From contig JAJOZX010003206.1 of the NCBI GenBank assembly GCA_023014485.1, positions 62,001-126,000 on the forward strand: 64,000 nt of DNA, written 5' to 3'. Every line of letters begins with the position of its first letter. Position 1 is the stretch's first letter. Under the pieces are notes generated by a model. That model was not told where the DNA came from, searched no databases, and saw only the letters and a program-made list of their open reading frames with translations. The stretch comes from Bathynomus jamesi (taxonomy: Eukaryota; Arthropoda; Malacostraca; Isopoda; Cirolanidae). The translations under genes were made by a program, and so were the position numbers. Positions 43,688 to 54,443 of this stretch are shown one piece after another.

Positions 43688-46418
43688 ATGGAGGTAATTA
43701 TATATGCTACTAATTATCTCATTTTACTGTGGTATTGAAATTTATTATTATTTAATTTCTGTCATTTTACTGTGGTAGTGATATTTATTATTAATATTAC
43801 ATGAAATTAATTAGTCTGTTGCATATTGGACAACTAAGCTGGTAATTATTTATGATACTAATTAATGTAATTTTACTGCGGTATTGAAATTTATTTAATT
43901 AATGAATTGTCAAAGAGAACGTAGTGTACACGTATCAGTTTTATAAATAAAGAAAAGCAGTAACTGGGACTCGAACCAGTGTCATAGCCGTTTGGCGGCA
44001 TCGCTCAAGTCGGCGTACACAGCACGCTATCCACTCCCTAGATGGTGTAGTGGATAGCGTGGTGTACGCCGACTTGAGCGATGCAGCCAAATGGCTGACA
44101 CTGGTTCGAGTCCCAGTTACTGCTTTTCTTTATTTAATTAATGAAATTAATTACGATGTGAAATTATTTCTGTGGAATTATTTAGTTTGTTTTCTTTTCC
44201 AGGTGTCTACCAGAGCGAAAACAGAAGTGTTTCTTATTGGCCAGACGGATGCGAACATCACATCAAGTGGCCTTCCAACTCAGTTGCAAGTACTCAAAAA
44301 GTACTTTTACCACCAAAAGGAGCAAAAATTTGGACGTACTAAATGCCTGAACCTGTGCCTGGATGCCTGTCTCATATTTTGGGAGAGAGCGAGAATCCCC
44401 ATGATGCGTCGAGATTCGGCCTTGAGGAAGATAGAATCCCTTCTCAAGGAATACGACCGGCTTGTGAAGCACAAGTCACATAAAGCAGAGTCCTTCCAAG
44501 TGAAGGAGGCGATGTTCAAGGAGGCAATAGCGAAGGAGATCATGGACATTGCTCATTCACAGGCTAAGGAAATTATGAAGAATCAGGAGGACATCCACTT
44601 TCTCGACATGCAGCGTGAAGATCCAAATTCCTGCAGCATGGGCCCTGTTGACATGAAGCTTCACTATAAGGAGATTAGGAAAAGGAAGAGGCTGGACAAG
44701 ATTAAGGAACAACAGGAGAAGGCCAGGAAGGAACAAGGAGCTGCAGAAGATACGGGGGCTTTAGTGATTTCAACTTCATCAGAGACTGACTCGGATGTCA
44801 TTGACCCAACCATGGAAGTTTTTCCATCATCCTCCAAGGGAAATACCAAGAAGCGACGCAGGAATCTGATCTCACAGGATGTGACGACTACCTACGATCG
44901 GCTGAATATTTCGTACCGCGATTCAGCTATGTCGTACGCTGCAGCGGCTAAATCACTAGGTTTTGACTTGGATGAACTGTCCATTTCTACCAGTACCATG
45001 TACCGCACACGCAAGGCTCTCAGGAAGGTGGCTGCTGAAAGTTATCAATCCGACGAAGTTTGTCCTGGTCAGCCTCTTGTCTTGCATTGGGATGGTAAGC
45101 TCCTACCTGACAATGAGCAATGGAAGGAGAGCGTTGACCGGATCGCTGTCCTCGTCTCTGGTGATGGCAAGAAGTTGCTCGGCGTTCCTAAGGTGACGTC
45201 CGGAACCGGCGAGAAGATAGCGCGAGTTTGCTTGGATTTGGTCAAGGAACACAGGATGGAAGAGCGCGTGCGGGGACTGTCTTTCGACACGACAGCGTCG
45301 AACACCGGGATTCATATCGGGGCCTGCGTCCTGATTGAGAAAGGTCTTGGCAGAGAACTCATGTACTTCCCCTGTCGGCATCACATCTATGAAGTCATCC
45401 TCAGCTCCGTCTTCAAGCGTGCATACGGCCCTTCAAGTAGCCCCGATATACCCATTTTCAAGAGGTTTCAGGCACAATGGAAGTTCATCGACCGGTTGGA
45501 CGTGCGGCCGTACGATTTTGCTCAAGTCAATGACTCTATGAGGGAACTGAGGGAGAAGTCAGTCCTGCTGGTGAGAGGGATGGTGAGCACGTCGCATCAG
45601 CGCGATGACTACAAGGAACTGCTACAGTTGGTTCTCATCTTCCTGGGAGAAGCAAAAGTGGTGGATTTCCCTCTCAGAGCCCCTGGCGCTTACCATCACG
45701 CTCGATGGATGGCGATAGCCATCTACTCCTTGAAAGTAATTCTACTGAAGAAGCAGTTCAAGATGTCGAGTCACGAGTTGGAAGCTCTGACAGCCGTAGG
45801 TCTCTTCGTGTCCCTCGTCTACATCCGAGGTTGGACTCGTGCTGCAACCTCAAGCAAGGCTGCCGCAGTTGATCTGGAATTTCTGCGTGACGCGGAAGCC
45901 TTTGCCATGTCGGGATATTCGTGTGTTAACGCTGCGCAAGAAGCCATGTCTCGACACCTATGGTACATCACTGAGACTCTTATTGCCATGGCGTTCTTCG
46001 ACGCAGATGTGGCAGATGAAGAAAAGGCTCAGATGGTCGTCAGTTTGGGTAAGCCCGCATCGAAAAAGGAACTCAAGCGACCCCAAGGGAAGAACGTCAG
46101 GAATCTTGCCTCGAAACACCTGGCGGAGTTCGTGACAGGAAAGACGATGGCTTTCTTCCATGCATTCGACTTGGACACAGAATTCTTGAAAAAGCCAGTT
46201 GCCGAGTGGACTGAAGTAGAGGGCTTCAAGCAAGCAGCGGCAACTGTTAACAAAATCTCTGTCATCAACGATCGGGCCCAAAGAGCCATCGCCTCACCAA
46301 AGAGTTCAACTGTTCTCTGACGAAGAACGAAGAGCAGAAGCAGTATTTGCTCAAAACTGTGATGCAGCATAGGGCGAAATACCCGAATAAAACCAAGAAG
46401 GATTTCATGGACAAATGA
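43688..46418 (+). CDS. Putative transposase of unclassified family, element 2
   Basis: Proposed two-exon gene: ATG-GAG at 43688-43693, GTAATT donor, acceptor (T-rich then CAG) at 44202, then exon 2 from 44203, in phase. About 715 residues. Order of blocks: LPTQLQVLKKYF; a Lys/Glu-rich helical region with MDIAHSQAKEIM; an acidic-Ser stretch and KKRRR signal; SISTSTMYRTRKALRKVA (possible HTH); LVLHWDGKLLPD; VLVSGDGKKLLGVPK; LSFDTTASNTG; FPCRHHIYEVILSSVF; DDYKELLQLVLIFLG; PGAYHHARWM; HLWYITETLIAMAFFD; ISVINDRAQRAIA. Near 46297 one base appears lost; the other frame continues LTKEFNCSLTKNEEQ to a stop at 46416-46418. A reading frame starting at 44050 uses GTG inside a tRNA-like sequence and is not the start. 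Confidence 0.75.
43957..44127. repeat. Palindromic pair of tRNA-like sequences
   Basis: Two inverted arms of about 80 bases meet at 44038-44042. Each outward half ends with a perfect B box (GGTTCGAGTCC at 44103-44113; its inverse at 43967-43977), then CAGTTACTG and a TTTT terminator. Near the centre each has an A-box-like TGGATAGCG. Acceptor-stem pairing is absent, so these are tRNA-derived (SINE-head-like) rather than functional tRNA genes. The pair sits in the proposed first intron of element 2. Confidence 0.75.
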
Positions 46419-46688
46419 TTCGCAAGAAGTGGTTATGTTTTTTGTATCTTTGTGAAAATGTGTAGTGAAATGGTACTCGTTTGTTGAATCAAAATTCATT
46501 GACAGATTTTTGTTTAATTTTTTCTGTTTATGATCTGCCAGAGCATCAAACTGGGGACCCGTAAACTTTAAACTATTGAATTAATACTTCGGTTTATCAG
46601 TCTCCTCAGCAAATGGAACAAAGGGATCCATGTGGATTAAAATTTTTCCAAACTTTTAATTTATGAAACACCCTAATATATATATACA

Positions 46689-48322
46689 CAGGGTGTTTTG
46701 TAACATGTGGGGGACACTTTCAGGATGAATTCAGGACCTGAAAACAATGAAAAAAGTTTATATAAACATACTGTATGCCCAAAATTGCTTTGTTTCCGAG
46801 TTACAGCCCATTGGCTATTCCAGCAAGTATCTGCCTTACCTTTGGAAGTGCTCAAAATGATTGCCTTGCGCTTGAATACATGCCTGAACATGCCTCATCA
46901 TAGACTGCCTGACACATTCAAACATTCCAGGTATTGCTTGGATTTTCTGGCATCCTTGTTCTACTTGTTGGTGAAGCATTTCAACATTGTCAATGGGTGT
47001 CATGTAAACAATGGATTTCAGATGACTCCAGAAGTAAAAATTGAGTTGATTCAGGTCTGGGGAGCAAACAGGCCATGCAATGGGTCCTCCATGGCCTATC
47101 CATTTATCAGGGAAATGGTCATCCAAATAGTCTCTGGCTACTCGACTAAAATGAGGCAGTGCGCCATCATGCATAAACCACATACAACATTGGACCCCAA
47201 GAGGAACTTCATCTAATAAATCACTTAAATCATTCCTTAAAAAATTGGAATAGGATTCTCCTGTTAATCTTCCAGACAAAACAAAAGGACCAATTAAGTT
47301 GTTGGCAATAAGTCCTGCCCATACAATGATACTAAATTGTTGTTGGTGCCTTGATTGGATGATGGCATGCAGATTCTCTTTGGCCCAGTGATGAGTGTTG
47401 TGAAAATTGATTATACCATTTCTTGTGAAGGCAGCCTCATCAAAAAACACAGAAGACAGAAAAAGAGGATCGTGAGCACACTGTTGAAGCAACCAACTAT
47501 AAAAAGCCTCTTGTGGTAGGAAATCAGCTCCAGTAAGGCCTTGTACTCTCTGAATGTGATATGGGTAAAGCTGTTGTTCCCATAAAATTCTCCACACCAT
47601 TGTGTATCTTACACCCTCTGCTGCTGCTATCCTTTGGGTGCTGACACCAGGATGTTCCTCCACATGATTCAGGACCAGCTCCTCCAACTCAACAGTTCTG
47701 GTACTGATTGGTCTACCATCTGAAACTTGATTGTTGAATGATCCTGTGATCCTGTATCACCAAGACACTTGTCTATTCTCTGAAAGGTCATTTTATCTGG
47801 CAGATGGTGATTCAGAAACCTTTCTGCATACAGACATCTTGCTGCTGCCACATTACACTCAGCAAGTCCATAACACAAGATGCATGTCTGCCATTTCTCT
47901 GTCTGAATAAGCCTCCATTCTCACTTCAAATGCACACTATCATTGAATAGCACAAAAACTTTTAAGGTTTTTTTTTCACTGGACTGCACTTACTCATGGT
48001 AAGAAGTTACAAATACGAACAGTAAAACACCTCTGACTGACTGACTGATGGCTCTACACTCAATTATATTGAAACATGTCATAGAGTGTATGAAGCACTA
48101 CAATCAGCAAGGCCATACATGAAATAAGTCTCATACACACTCACAAACATTGTCAGCAAGCAGTGTTTGTAAACAGTTTGTGGAAAGAATTGCTGAAACA
48201 CAAAATGGGCTGTAACTCAGAAACTAAGCGATTTTGGGCATATCTTTATATAAACTTTTTTCATTGTTTTCAGGTCCTGAATCCATCTTGAAAGTGCATC
48301 CCACATGTTATGAAACAACCTG
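46689..48322 (-). mobile_element. mariner-like element with about 85-bp inverted repeats
   Basis: The left end CAGGGTGTTTTGTAACATGT and the right end, inverted, CAGGTTGTTTCATAACATGT extend into about 85 bases of inverted similarity, including GGACCTGAAAACAATGAA. TA flanks the right end (48323-48324); the left end has two extra bases before TA. 1634 bases, inserted into the AT tract just right of element 2. Confidence 0.9.
46836..47878 (-). pseudogene. Transposase of DD41D-type mariner-like element, catalytic Asp changed
   Basis: The N-terminal part is 47669-47878, and the main frame 46836-47687 is joined by a frame change near 47690. HTH region: GVSTQRIAAAEGVRYTMVWR. First Asp: SVFFDEAAFTRNG. 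Second Asp: WFMHDGALPHF. The third position, 41 residues further (after SPDLNQL), reads Asn (AAT) where relatives have Asp. The spacing fits the DD41D group of the Tc1/mariner superfamily. Loss of the third acidic residue plus the frameshift predicts no activity. Confidence 0.85.
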
Positions 48323-48324
48323 TA

Positions 48325-48994
48325 TATCTCAATTTGAAAAACACAACACATGTAATTTTCAGATGCTTGTCTAACCTAAAAGAAGTTGAGGTGCAAAGTT
48401 GAATTTTTTCTATATTTACAATAGACTTGCATAATTAAGTGGTACAAGTTTCAATATGCTATGTAACTGCCCACATGATCATCCATCCACCAAAAGGAAG
48501 GCCTTTTAGGCAAAAAAAAAATTCAAGGGTCCAATTTCCCACCTCTGCCTCTTCTTTAAGAACGGCTTTATATAATTCATACTAATTTCTGATTATTATA
48601 CTACATCTAAATATTACAAATATATAATTTGGGCATCATACAAAAACTATATGTGCCATAAGAAGCTAAAAATTAGGAAAAATTATGTCATTTTTAATAG
48701 TTCATAATTCAAAAATAAAGCAGTGTACACCATTTCTAAGGGCATATTTGGAAAGATTGGGTCATCATCACCTAGAGTACCAATTTTCAGTTTTTTATCT
48801 CTTTTCCTTCATGAAATGAAAGAGATCACAAATTGAGGCAAACCACAAATATGCTTAAGAATCATATATGGGAAATTTTTCAAGGGGTTGTAATTTGAAA
48901 ACTACTTAAAATAGGCTACTAAAATTCTGTTATCATTATAGCACTATATCAATATTTTCATGGTTTCATCAAAATCTGAGAGGATCACATGGGA
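48325..48994. other. No gene seen
   Basis: AT-rich unique-looking sequence between the mariner-like element and a LINE fragment. Confidence 0.5.
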
Positions 48995-49520
48995 ACCTCT
49001 AGGTGATAGTCATGTGGAAGATTATGAAGAGTAGACAGATGGAGGAACTGAGCTTTTGAGGCATTCAAAGCCACAAGGTTTTCTCTGCCCCAATCAGATA
49101 TGGTAGAAAGATCAGAGGTCAGGTATCCCATAGCCACCCATGAAGTGACTGGTGTGAGGGATGCTTTGGGAAGTGGGTGAAGTGAAGAGTGGAATCATCA
49201 GCATAGGAGTGAATAGGATAGGAAGTATGAATTAAAAGATCATTGATAAATAAAACAAAAAGAGTGGGTGAGAGGACAGAACCCTGAGGAAAACCACTGT
49301 TATTAGCTTTAGGAGGAGAACACTAGCCATCTACAACCACAACTATAGATCAGCCAGAAAGGAAATTAGAGATGAAGGCATAGATAGAAGGATAGAAAAC
49401 AAAGGAGGGCAGTTTGGAAATTAAGGATTTGTGCCAGACTCTATCAAAAGCTTTTGATACATCTCACGCAATAGCAAAGGTTTCACCAAAATCCCGAAAG
49501 GAGAATGACCAAGAGAGAGA
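48995..49520 (-). mobile_element. Jockey-like LINE fragment, 3' side of a split copy
   Basis: Minus strand, second LINE family. RENLVAFNASK-like and SDLSTISD-like sequence lies at 49040-49110. HSYADD (catalytic palm) is near 49193-49212. A decayed PQGSVLSP block (GFPQGSVLS-like) is near 49275-49300. FGETFAIA and SKAFDRVW lie near 49430-49500. The fragment ends in a TC tract where the L2-like copy F is inserted. Its upstream continuation is at 53890-54060. Confidence 0.8.
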
Positions 49521-50044
49521 GAGAGAGAGAGAGAGTTACAAGGAGTTACAAGGAAAAGAAGTACCTCAAAAGGCCTTGCGGCCCATACCGAGGAGGTACC
49601 AATGGCAACGGGTGCCAGGGAAAATTTTGTAAAAGTTTATTTTTCTTTCAACTATCCTAGCAGTAGTAGAAAACTGGATAGAAAAGTAGAAGGCTCTCTC
49701 CCCACCCTCCGGTCCCTCCCTGCCAGAGGCAGGTACGGAAAAAGGTTGAAGAAAATACCTTGACCCTGGAAAAGTAGCCAAGGAAATTTTACAGGAAAGT
49801 GGAGAATATATAAATAGCTCTATATTTAGCTTGCTCACAGAGACACCGTGCAAGCGATCTCCTGCAGAGTTTTCTTATGTTTTAGTCTTGAACTATGAGA
49901 GTATTCAGTACTTTGTCTAGCCTATTTTTAAACACATTTACAGTTTGACTGGAAACAACCTCTGAGGGAAGTTGGTTCCAGATATTAGCTATTTTATAGG
50001 AAAAGAAATTTCTGCAGACTGAGTTCCTAAATGTCTTTACACAC

Positions 50045-51466
50045 TCAAATAGTGTGCAAGATTTCGTCTACCCTTTCCTTGAACTGATCCACAGAGGAAC
50101 TGTTCACAACTTCCAAAGGTAACCTGTTCCACGTGTCACAGATCTTATAAGTAAAGTAATTCCCACACACACTAGTCCTAAACCATTTCAAATCCAACTT
50201 CCAACCATTGTTGCGAGTTGGGTTATCATTTAAACTAAACATGCTTCTAAAATCGACATCGTTGAACCCGCGTAAGAGCTTGAAAACCTCGATCAGTTGA
50301 CCGCGCAGCCTCCGAGTTTCAAGCGAAAACAAGTTCAGGGCGCATAACCGTCGATTGTAGCCCATATGCCTAACGGAAGGGATTAACTTTGTGGCCCTCG
50401 CCTGCACTCGCTCCAGCCTCTCAATATCTTTCCTGAGGGTGGGCGACCAGAACTGCACAGCATATTCCAGGTGTGGCCGAACAAGGGAATTGTACAGAGA
50501 GAGCACAATCTCCTTGTTCCAAAACTGAAATTGCCTCCTGATATAACCCAATAGTTTCTGGGCTTTCTTTTCCACTTCTACGCACTGTTTCGTAAACTTA
50601 AGGTCGCTGCTAATTACCACACCCAAGTCCTTTTCTAAATCAGTCACCTCGATATTACTACCCAACATCGAGTAGTCCGACTTGGGATTGGCGTAGCCAA
50701 TGTGCATCACTTTGCATTTACCCAAGTTAAATGGCATTTGCCATTTTTCGGACCACTCTCCTATCCTACCTAGGTCCGCACGCAGTTCCTCAATCGCTTC
50801 GGGCGTCCCAACATTGGCTCCAAGCTTGGTGTCATCAGCGAATTTGGCGATCCGACTGACGATGCCACCATCGATATCATTTATGTAAATGATAAACAAC
50901 AGCGGCCCCAAAACGGAACCCTGAGGAACCCCACTAGTGACCGAGGCCCAACCCGAACTAGCACCTTTAATTACCACCCTCTGCCGCCTATTCCTCAGCC
51001 AGTTTTCAATCCACCTACCTATTTCCCCACCGATACCCAGCGCGCGCACTTTCGCCATTAGCCGGCGGTGAGGTACCTTATCAAAGGCTTTCTGAAAGTC
51101 GAGATAAAGTATATCAATCGCCCTACTCTTATCGTACTCACTCAACATGACGTGGAAAAACTCGAGCAAGTTGGTGAGACACGACCTATGCCGTCTAAAC
51201 CCATGTTGGGAGTCCCCAAGCAGCTTGTAGGAATCCAAATGGTCAACGATCCTATCAGCTATTATCCCTTCTAATAATTTACCTACAACTGAAGTGAGAC
51301 TAATGGGACGATAGTTCCCTGGACTTTCGTGATCCCCTTTCTTAAAGATAGGGGTCACGTTGGCTTCCCTCCAGTCACCAGGCACCTGGCCCATCTCCAA
51401 CGATTTGTTGAAAACTGTAGCCAGGTGGGGAGCCACCTCCACCTGGTCGCGCACTTCTCGCAACAC
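50045..51466 (-). pseudogene. LINE ORF2 reverse transcriptase part (copy F)
   Basis: Open for 473 residues on the minus strand. Motifs: NYRPISLTSVVGKLLEG, DSQHGFRRHRSCLTNLLEF, ILYLDFQKAFDKVPH, VTSGVPQGSVLGPLLF, KFADDTKLG, GKCKVMHIGYANPKS, then the C-terminal LERVQARATKLIPSVRHMG block. All reverse transcriptase catalytic residues are present. It is separated from the endonuclease frame (51613-52746) by frame changes and the linker deletion, so ORF2 is not intact. Confidence 0.92.
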
Positions 51467-51612
51467 TCTGGGGAGAAACTGGTCTGGCCCAGGAGCCTTA
51501 AACGCACTGTTTGTCTATTCTATCGGCAACGACTGTCGCGGTACATCTAACACTATCCAGGCCAGCACCTTCGTGCCTCACGCCTGGCTCGGCAGAACGC
51601 CGCTTCCGTCCT

Positions 51613-52746
51613 TTAACGGACCATCATGCTTCTAATGGGCTTTCTACTATTAACATAACTGAAGAACTCCTTAGGGTTCCCCTTGCAGAGGCTTGCCACC
51701 CGTAGTTCTTCGTTACGTTTCGCTAGCCTAACCTTCGCCTTCACTTCCCTACATAGGCAGACATATGCTTCAGTGTTCTCGTGGGAACGATTGGCCTTCG
51801 CCCTCCTATACGCTACTTTCCTATTTTGGATAGCCGAAGCGATGTCACGATTGAACCACCTAGGCTGCGTTGAAGCAGGAGTGACTGGTTTTGAGGGTAT
51901 GGCAGCAGACTGCAGCACCATAAACTCGTCCCGGAATGCACTCCACACTCCCTCAACATCGCCGCCAACCTCTAACCCCATCTTTCCTACGCTATCCCTG
52001 AGGCTAACAAAGTTCACCCACCGGAGATCGAGCTTACTGCCTCTCGAGTTACTACACTTCACCCGAGGGACGCACGCACGGAACCTAATAAGACTGTGAT
52101 CACTCCCGCCCAACAATTCGTCAATGGTGAGGCCAGTGACGAGGTTGTCTTCGGTCGTGAATACTAAGTCTAGAACGCTTTTGCCTCGTGTAGGCTCGTT
52201 GACCCACTGAGTGAGGAAGTTCTCATCAGCAAAGTCAACTAGCCTCCTCCCTTCAGCATCGGCAGTCCTGTTTTCCCACTTTATGCTGCGACAGTTGAAG
52301 TCTCCTAAAACTACACACACCCTATCCCCTAGCAGGCTACTGAGTTTGGTGTACAGGGCTGTATCCTCCTCGAGGAGGAGATGCGGAGGTCTGTACACCA
52401 AGATTAACCTATAGTTCGTCCCTCCCACTTTCAGATCGACACCAAGTAGCTCCCGTTCGGACCGGAACTGGCAGTCAACCGGACTCAACGTGTCTCTGAC
52501 GTATATTAGTACCCCACCCCCCTCCCCACGCGTGCGGTCTTTGCGAAACATTCTATACCCGGGAATTTCGAACTCCCCAACATAGTCCCTACGATCAGTA
52601 TGAATCCAGGACTCGGTGATAGCAACGATATCCTGGTATTCTGATGCTAAGAGCGCCCGTAGCTCGCCAAACTTGTTCCTGATCGACCTAGCATTAAAAA
52701 GCATTGCATGGAGGGAGCCTCCCCTATTCTGACCGCCCCCTAGCAC
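51613..52746 (-). pseudogene. LINE ORF2 endonuclease part (copy F)
   Basis: 377-residue frame with the APE-type endonuclease. AMLFNARSIRNKFGELRALL starts the domain, followed by DIVAITESWIH (catalytic Glu), GGGVLIYVRDTL, LVYRPPH, VVLGDFNCRS, VLDLVFTTEDN and GGSDHSLIRFR (catalytic Asp-His). A linker with HENTEAYVCLCREVKAKVR follows. This enzyme nicks target DNA to prime reverse transcription. Confidence 0.92.
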
Positions 52747-52921
52747 AACCCGTTTCCCGAACAGCCAGGGCTGTCGGGAGTTGAAGAGCCCCTCACTAAC
52801 AAGGGGACAATCTCCGCAGGAGCCTGAGCCCCCTCCAACGTTGAAGGAGAGTCACTACCTGCTGTTGGAAGGGGACTAACTACTGGGGGAGGGGGACTAA
52901 CTGCTGAGAGAGAGAGAGAGA

Positions 52922-53889
52922 GTTACAAGGAGTTACAAGGAAAAGAAGTACCTCAAAAGGCCTTGCGGCCCATACCGAGGAGGTACCAATGGCAACGGGT
53001 GCCAGGGAAAATTTTGTAAAAGTTTATTTTTCTTTCATCTATCCTAGCAATAGTAGAAAACTGGATAGAAAAGTAGAAGGCTCTCTCCCCACCCTCCGCT
53101 CGCTCCCTCCCTGCCACAGAGGCAGGTACGGAAAAAGGTTGAAGAAAATACCTTGACCCTGGAAAAGTAGCCAAGGAATAATTTTACAGGAAAGTGGAGA
53201 ATATATATTTAGCTTGCTCACAGAGACACCGTGCAAGCGATCTCCTGCAGAGTTTTCTTATGTTTTAGTCTTAAACTATGAGAGTATTCAGTACTTTGTC
53301 TAGCCTATTTTTAAACACATTTACACTTTGACTGGAACACAACCTCTGAGGGAAGTGGTTCCAGATATTAACTATTTATAGAAAGAAATTTCCACAGACT
53401 GAGGTCCTAAATGTCTTTACACACTCAAATAGTGTGCAAGATTTCGTCTACCCTTTTCTTGAACTGATCCACAACTTCCGAAGGTAACCTGTTCCATGTG
53501 TCACAGATCTTATAGTAAAGTAATTCCCACACACACTAGTCCTAAAACCGTTTCAAATCCAACTTCCAACCATTGTTGCGAGTTGGGTTATCATTTAAAC
53601 TAAACATACTTCTAAAATCGACATCGTTGAACCAGCGTAAGAGCTTGAAAACCTTGATCAGTTGACCGCACAGCCTCCGAGTTTCAAGCGAAAACAAGTT
53701 CAGGGCGCCTAACTGTCGATTGTAGCCCATATGCCTAACAGAAGGGATTAACTTTGTGGCCCTCGCCTGCACTTGCTCCAGCCTCTCAATATCTTTCCTG
53801 AGGGTGGGCAACCAGAACTGCACAGCATACTCCAGGTGCGGCCGAACAAGGGAATTGTACAGTGAGAGCACAATCTCCTTGTTCCGAAA
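52922..53889 (-). mobile_element. CR1/L2-like LINE, 5'-truncated copy G
   Basis: 3' terminus at 52922, following a 13-base GA run. Contains the 3' untranslated region and the C-terminal reverse transcriptase (53542-53871). It is cut at 53889 at nearly the same point as copy A (TTCCGAAA). A GAGAGCGAGAG run follows before the split Jockey-like LINE resumes. Confidence 0.88.
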
Positions 53890-54060
53890 GAGAGCGAGAG
53901 AGCGAGAGATGCAAGATCACCAGTAGTGTGTCCCTTGCAGAACCCATACTGACAATCTGAAAGAAGATTGTGAGGAGAGAGGTGTTTAAGAATCTTCCTA
54001 TTAAGGATAGATTCAAAAACTTTGGAAAGGCAAGAAATCAAAGCATTTGCTATATCATCA
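53890..54060 (-). mobile_element. Jockey-like LINE fragment, 5' side of the split copy
   Basis: Minus-strand reverse transcriptase start: SCLSKVFESILNRKILKHL and SDCQYGFCKGHTTGDLA (53910-54040). In the intact family these lead directly to the FGETFAIA block now at 49500, so both pieces were one copy before the L2-like insertions. The uninterrupted arrangement is visible at 11521-11720. Confidence 0.8.
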
Positions 54061-54443
54061 TTGATAAATTAAGGAACAAATTCATTTAATGTTGCCAAAA
54101 ATTCATTATAATAATTTTGGTCTTCAATGTTAAAACTAGACAAATTTAGAATGTTCATGAGAGGTCTTCATTCAACTCATTGACTCAACCCCCAAATACC
54201 CATTTAACTCTGAATGATTCTGGAGTCAGCAGACTCAATGTTGCTCACTCTCTGAGTAGGCTATGCCACCAAACCACCTCAGTTTCAACTGTTGCTAACC
54301 ATTTGGGACTCCCTTCTAGCACTCCTTAGTATTGGACTAAGAAGCATAAACTGTACATAAAGTGACTTTAATTTCAATTAAATTTTATATAGTGATAAAT
54401 TTCATGTTAATATTCTTTACTAGAGTCCAATTTACAAACAACC
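54061..54443. other. No gene seen
   Basis: AT-rich sequence upstream of the Tigger N-terminus; it could be that element's 5' region. No terminal repeat was recognised. Confidence 0.4.

Larger units (their letters stand above)
43451..46675 (+). mobile_element. Unclassified DNA transposon, element 2 (TAGGGTG ends), nearly intact
   Basis: Ends are TAGGGTGTTTCATA at 43451 and the inverted TATGAAACACCCTA at 46675. A second shared stretch (TTTTAATCCACA) lies just inside each end. Both flanks are AT repeats (ATATATAT on each side), so the duplication length is ambiguous here. 3225 bases with one long plus-strand gene. It lies immediately right of the MITE that hosts element 1. Confidence 0.85.
49535..52908 (-). 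mobile_element. CR1/L2-like LINE, near full-length copy F
   Basis: The most complete copy. The 3' terminus is at 49535 (GTTACAAGG tandem), then about 500 bases of 3' untranslated region, the reverse transcriptase and the endonuclease. Pro/Ser-rich upstream sequence runs to 52908. A run of G and A near 52880-52920 separates it from copy G, which lies head-to-tail upstream. About 90 bases of linker present in copy D are missing near 51590. Confidence 0.92.

Noticed and set aside
43957..44127. Functional tRNA gene
   Set aside because: A and B boxes and a TTTT end are present, but acceptor-stem pairing fails and the T loop has an extra base.
44050..44202. Start of the 756-residue ORF at 44050 as the true N-terminus of the element 2 protein
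   Set aside because: It begins with GTG inside a tRNA-like palindrome, and homology with elements 1 and 3 starts after the splice acceptor at 44202.
43451..46675. Firm 8-bp duplication for element 2
   Set aside because: Both flanks are AT dinucleotide runs, so any even length fits; only element 3 gives a reliable length.
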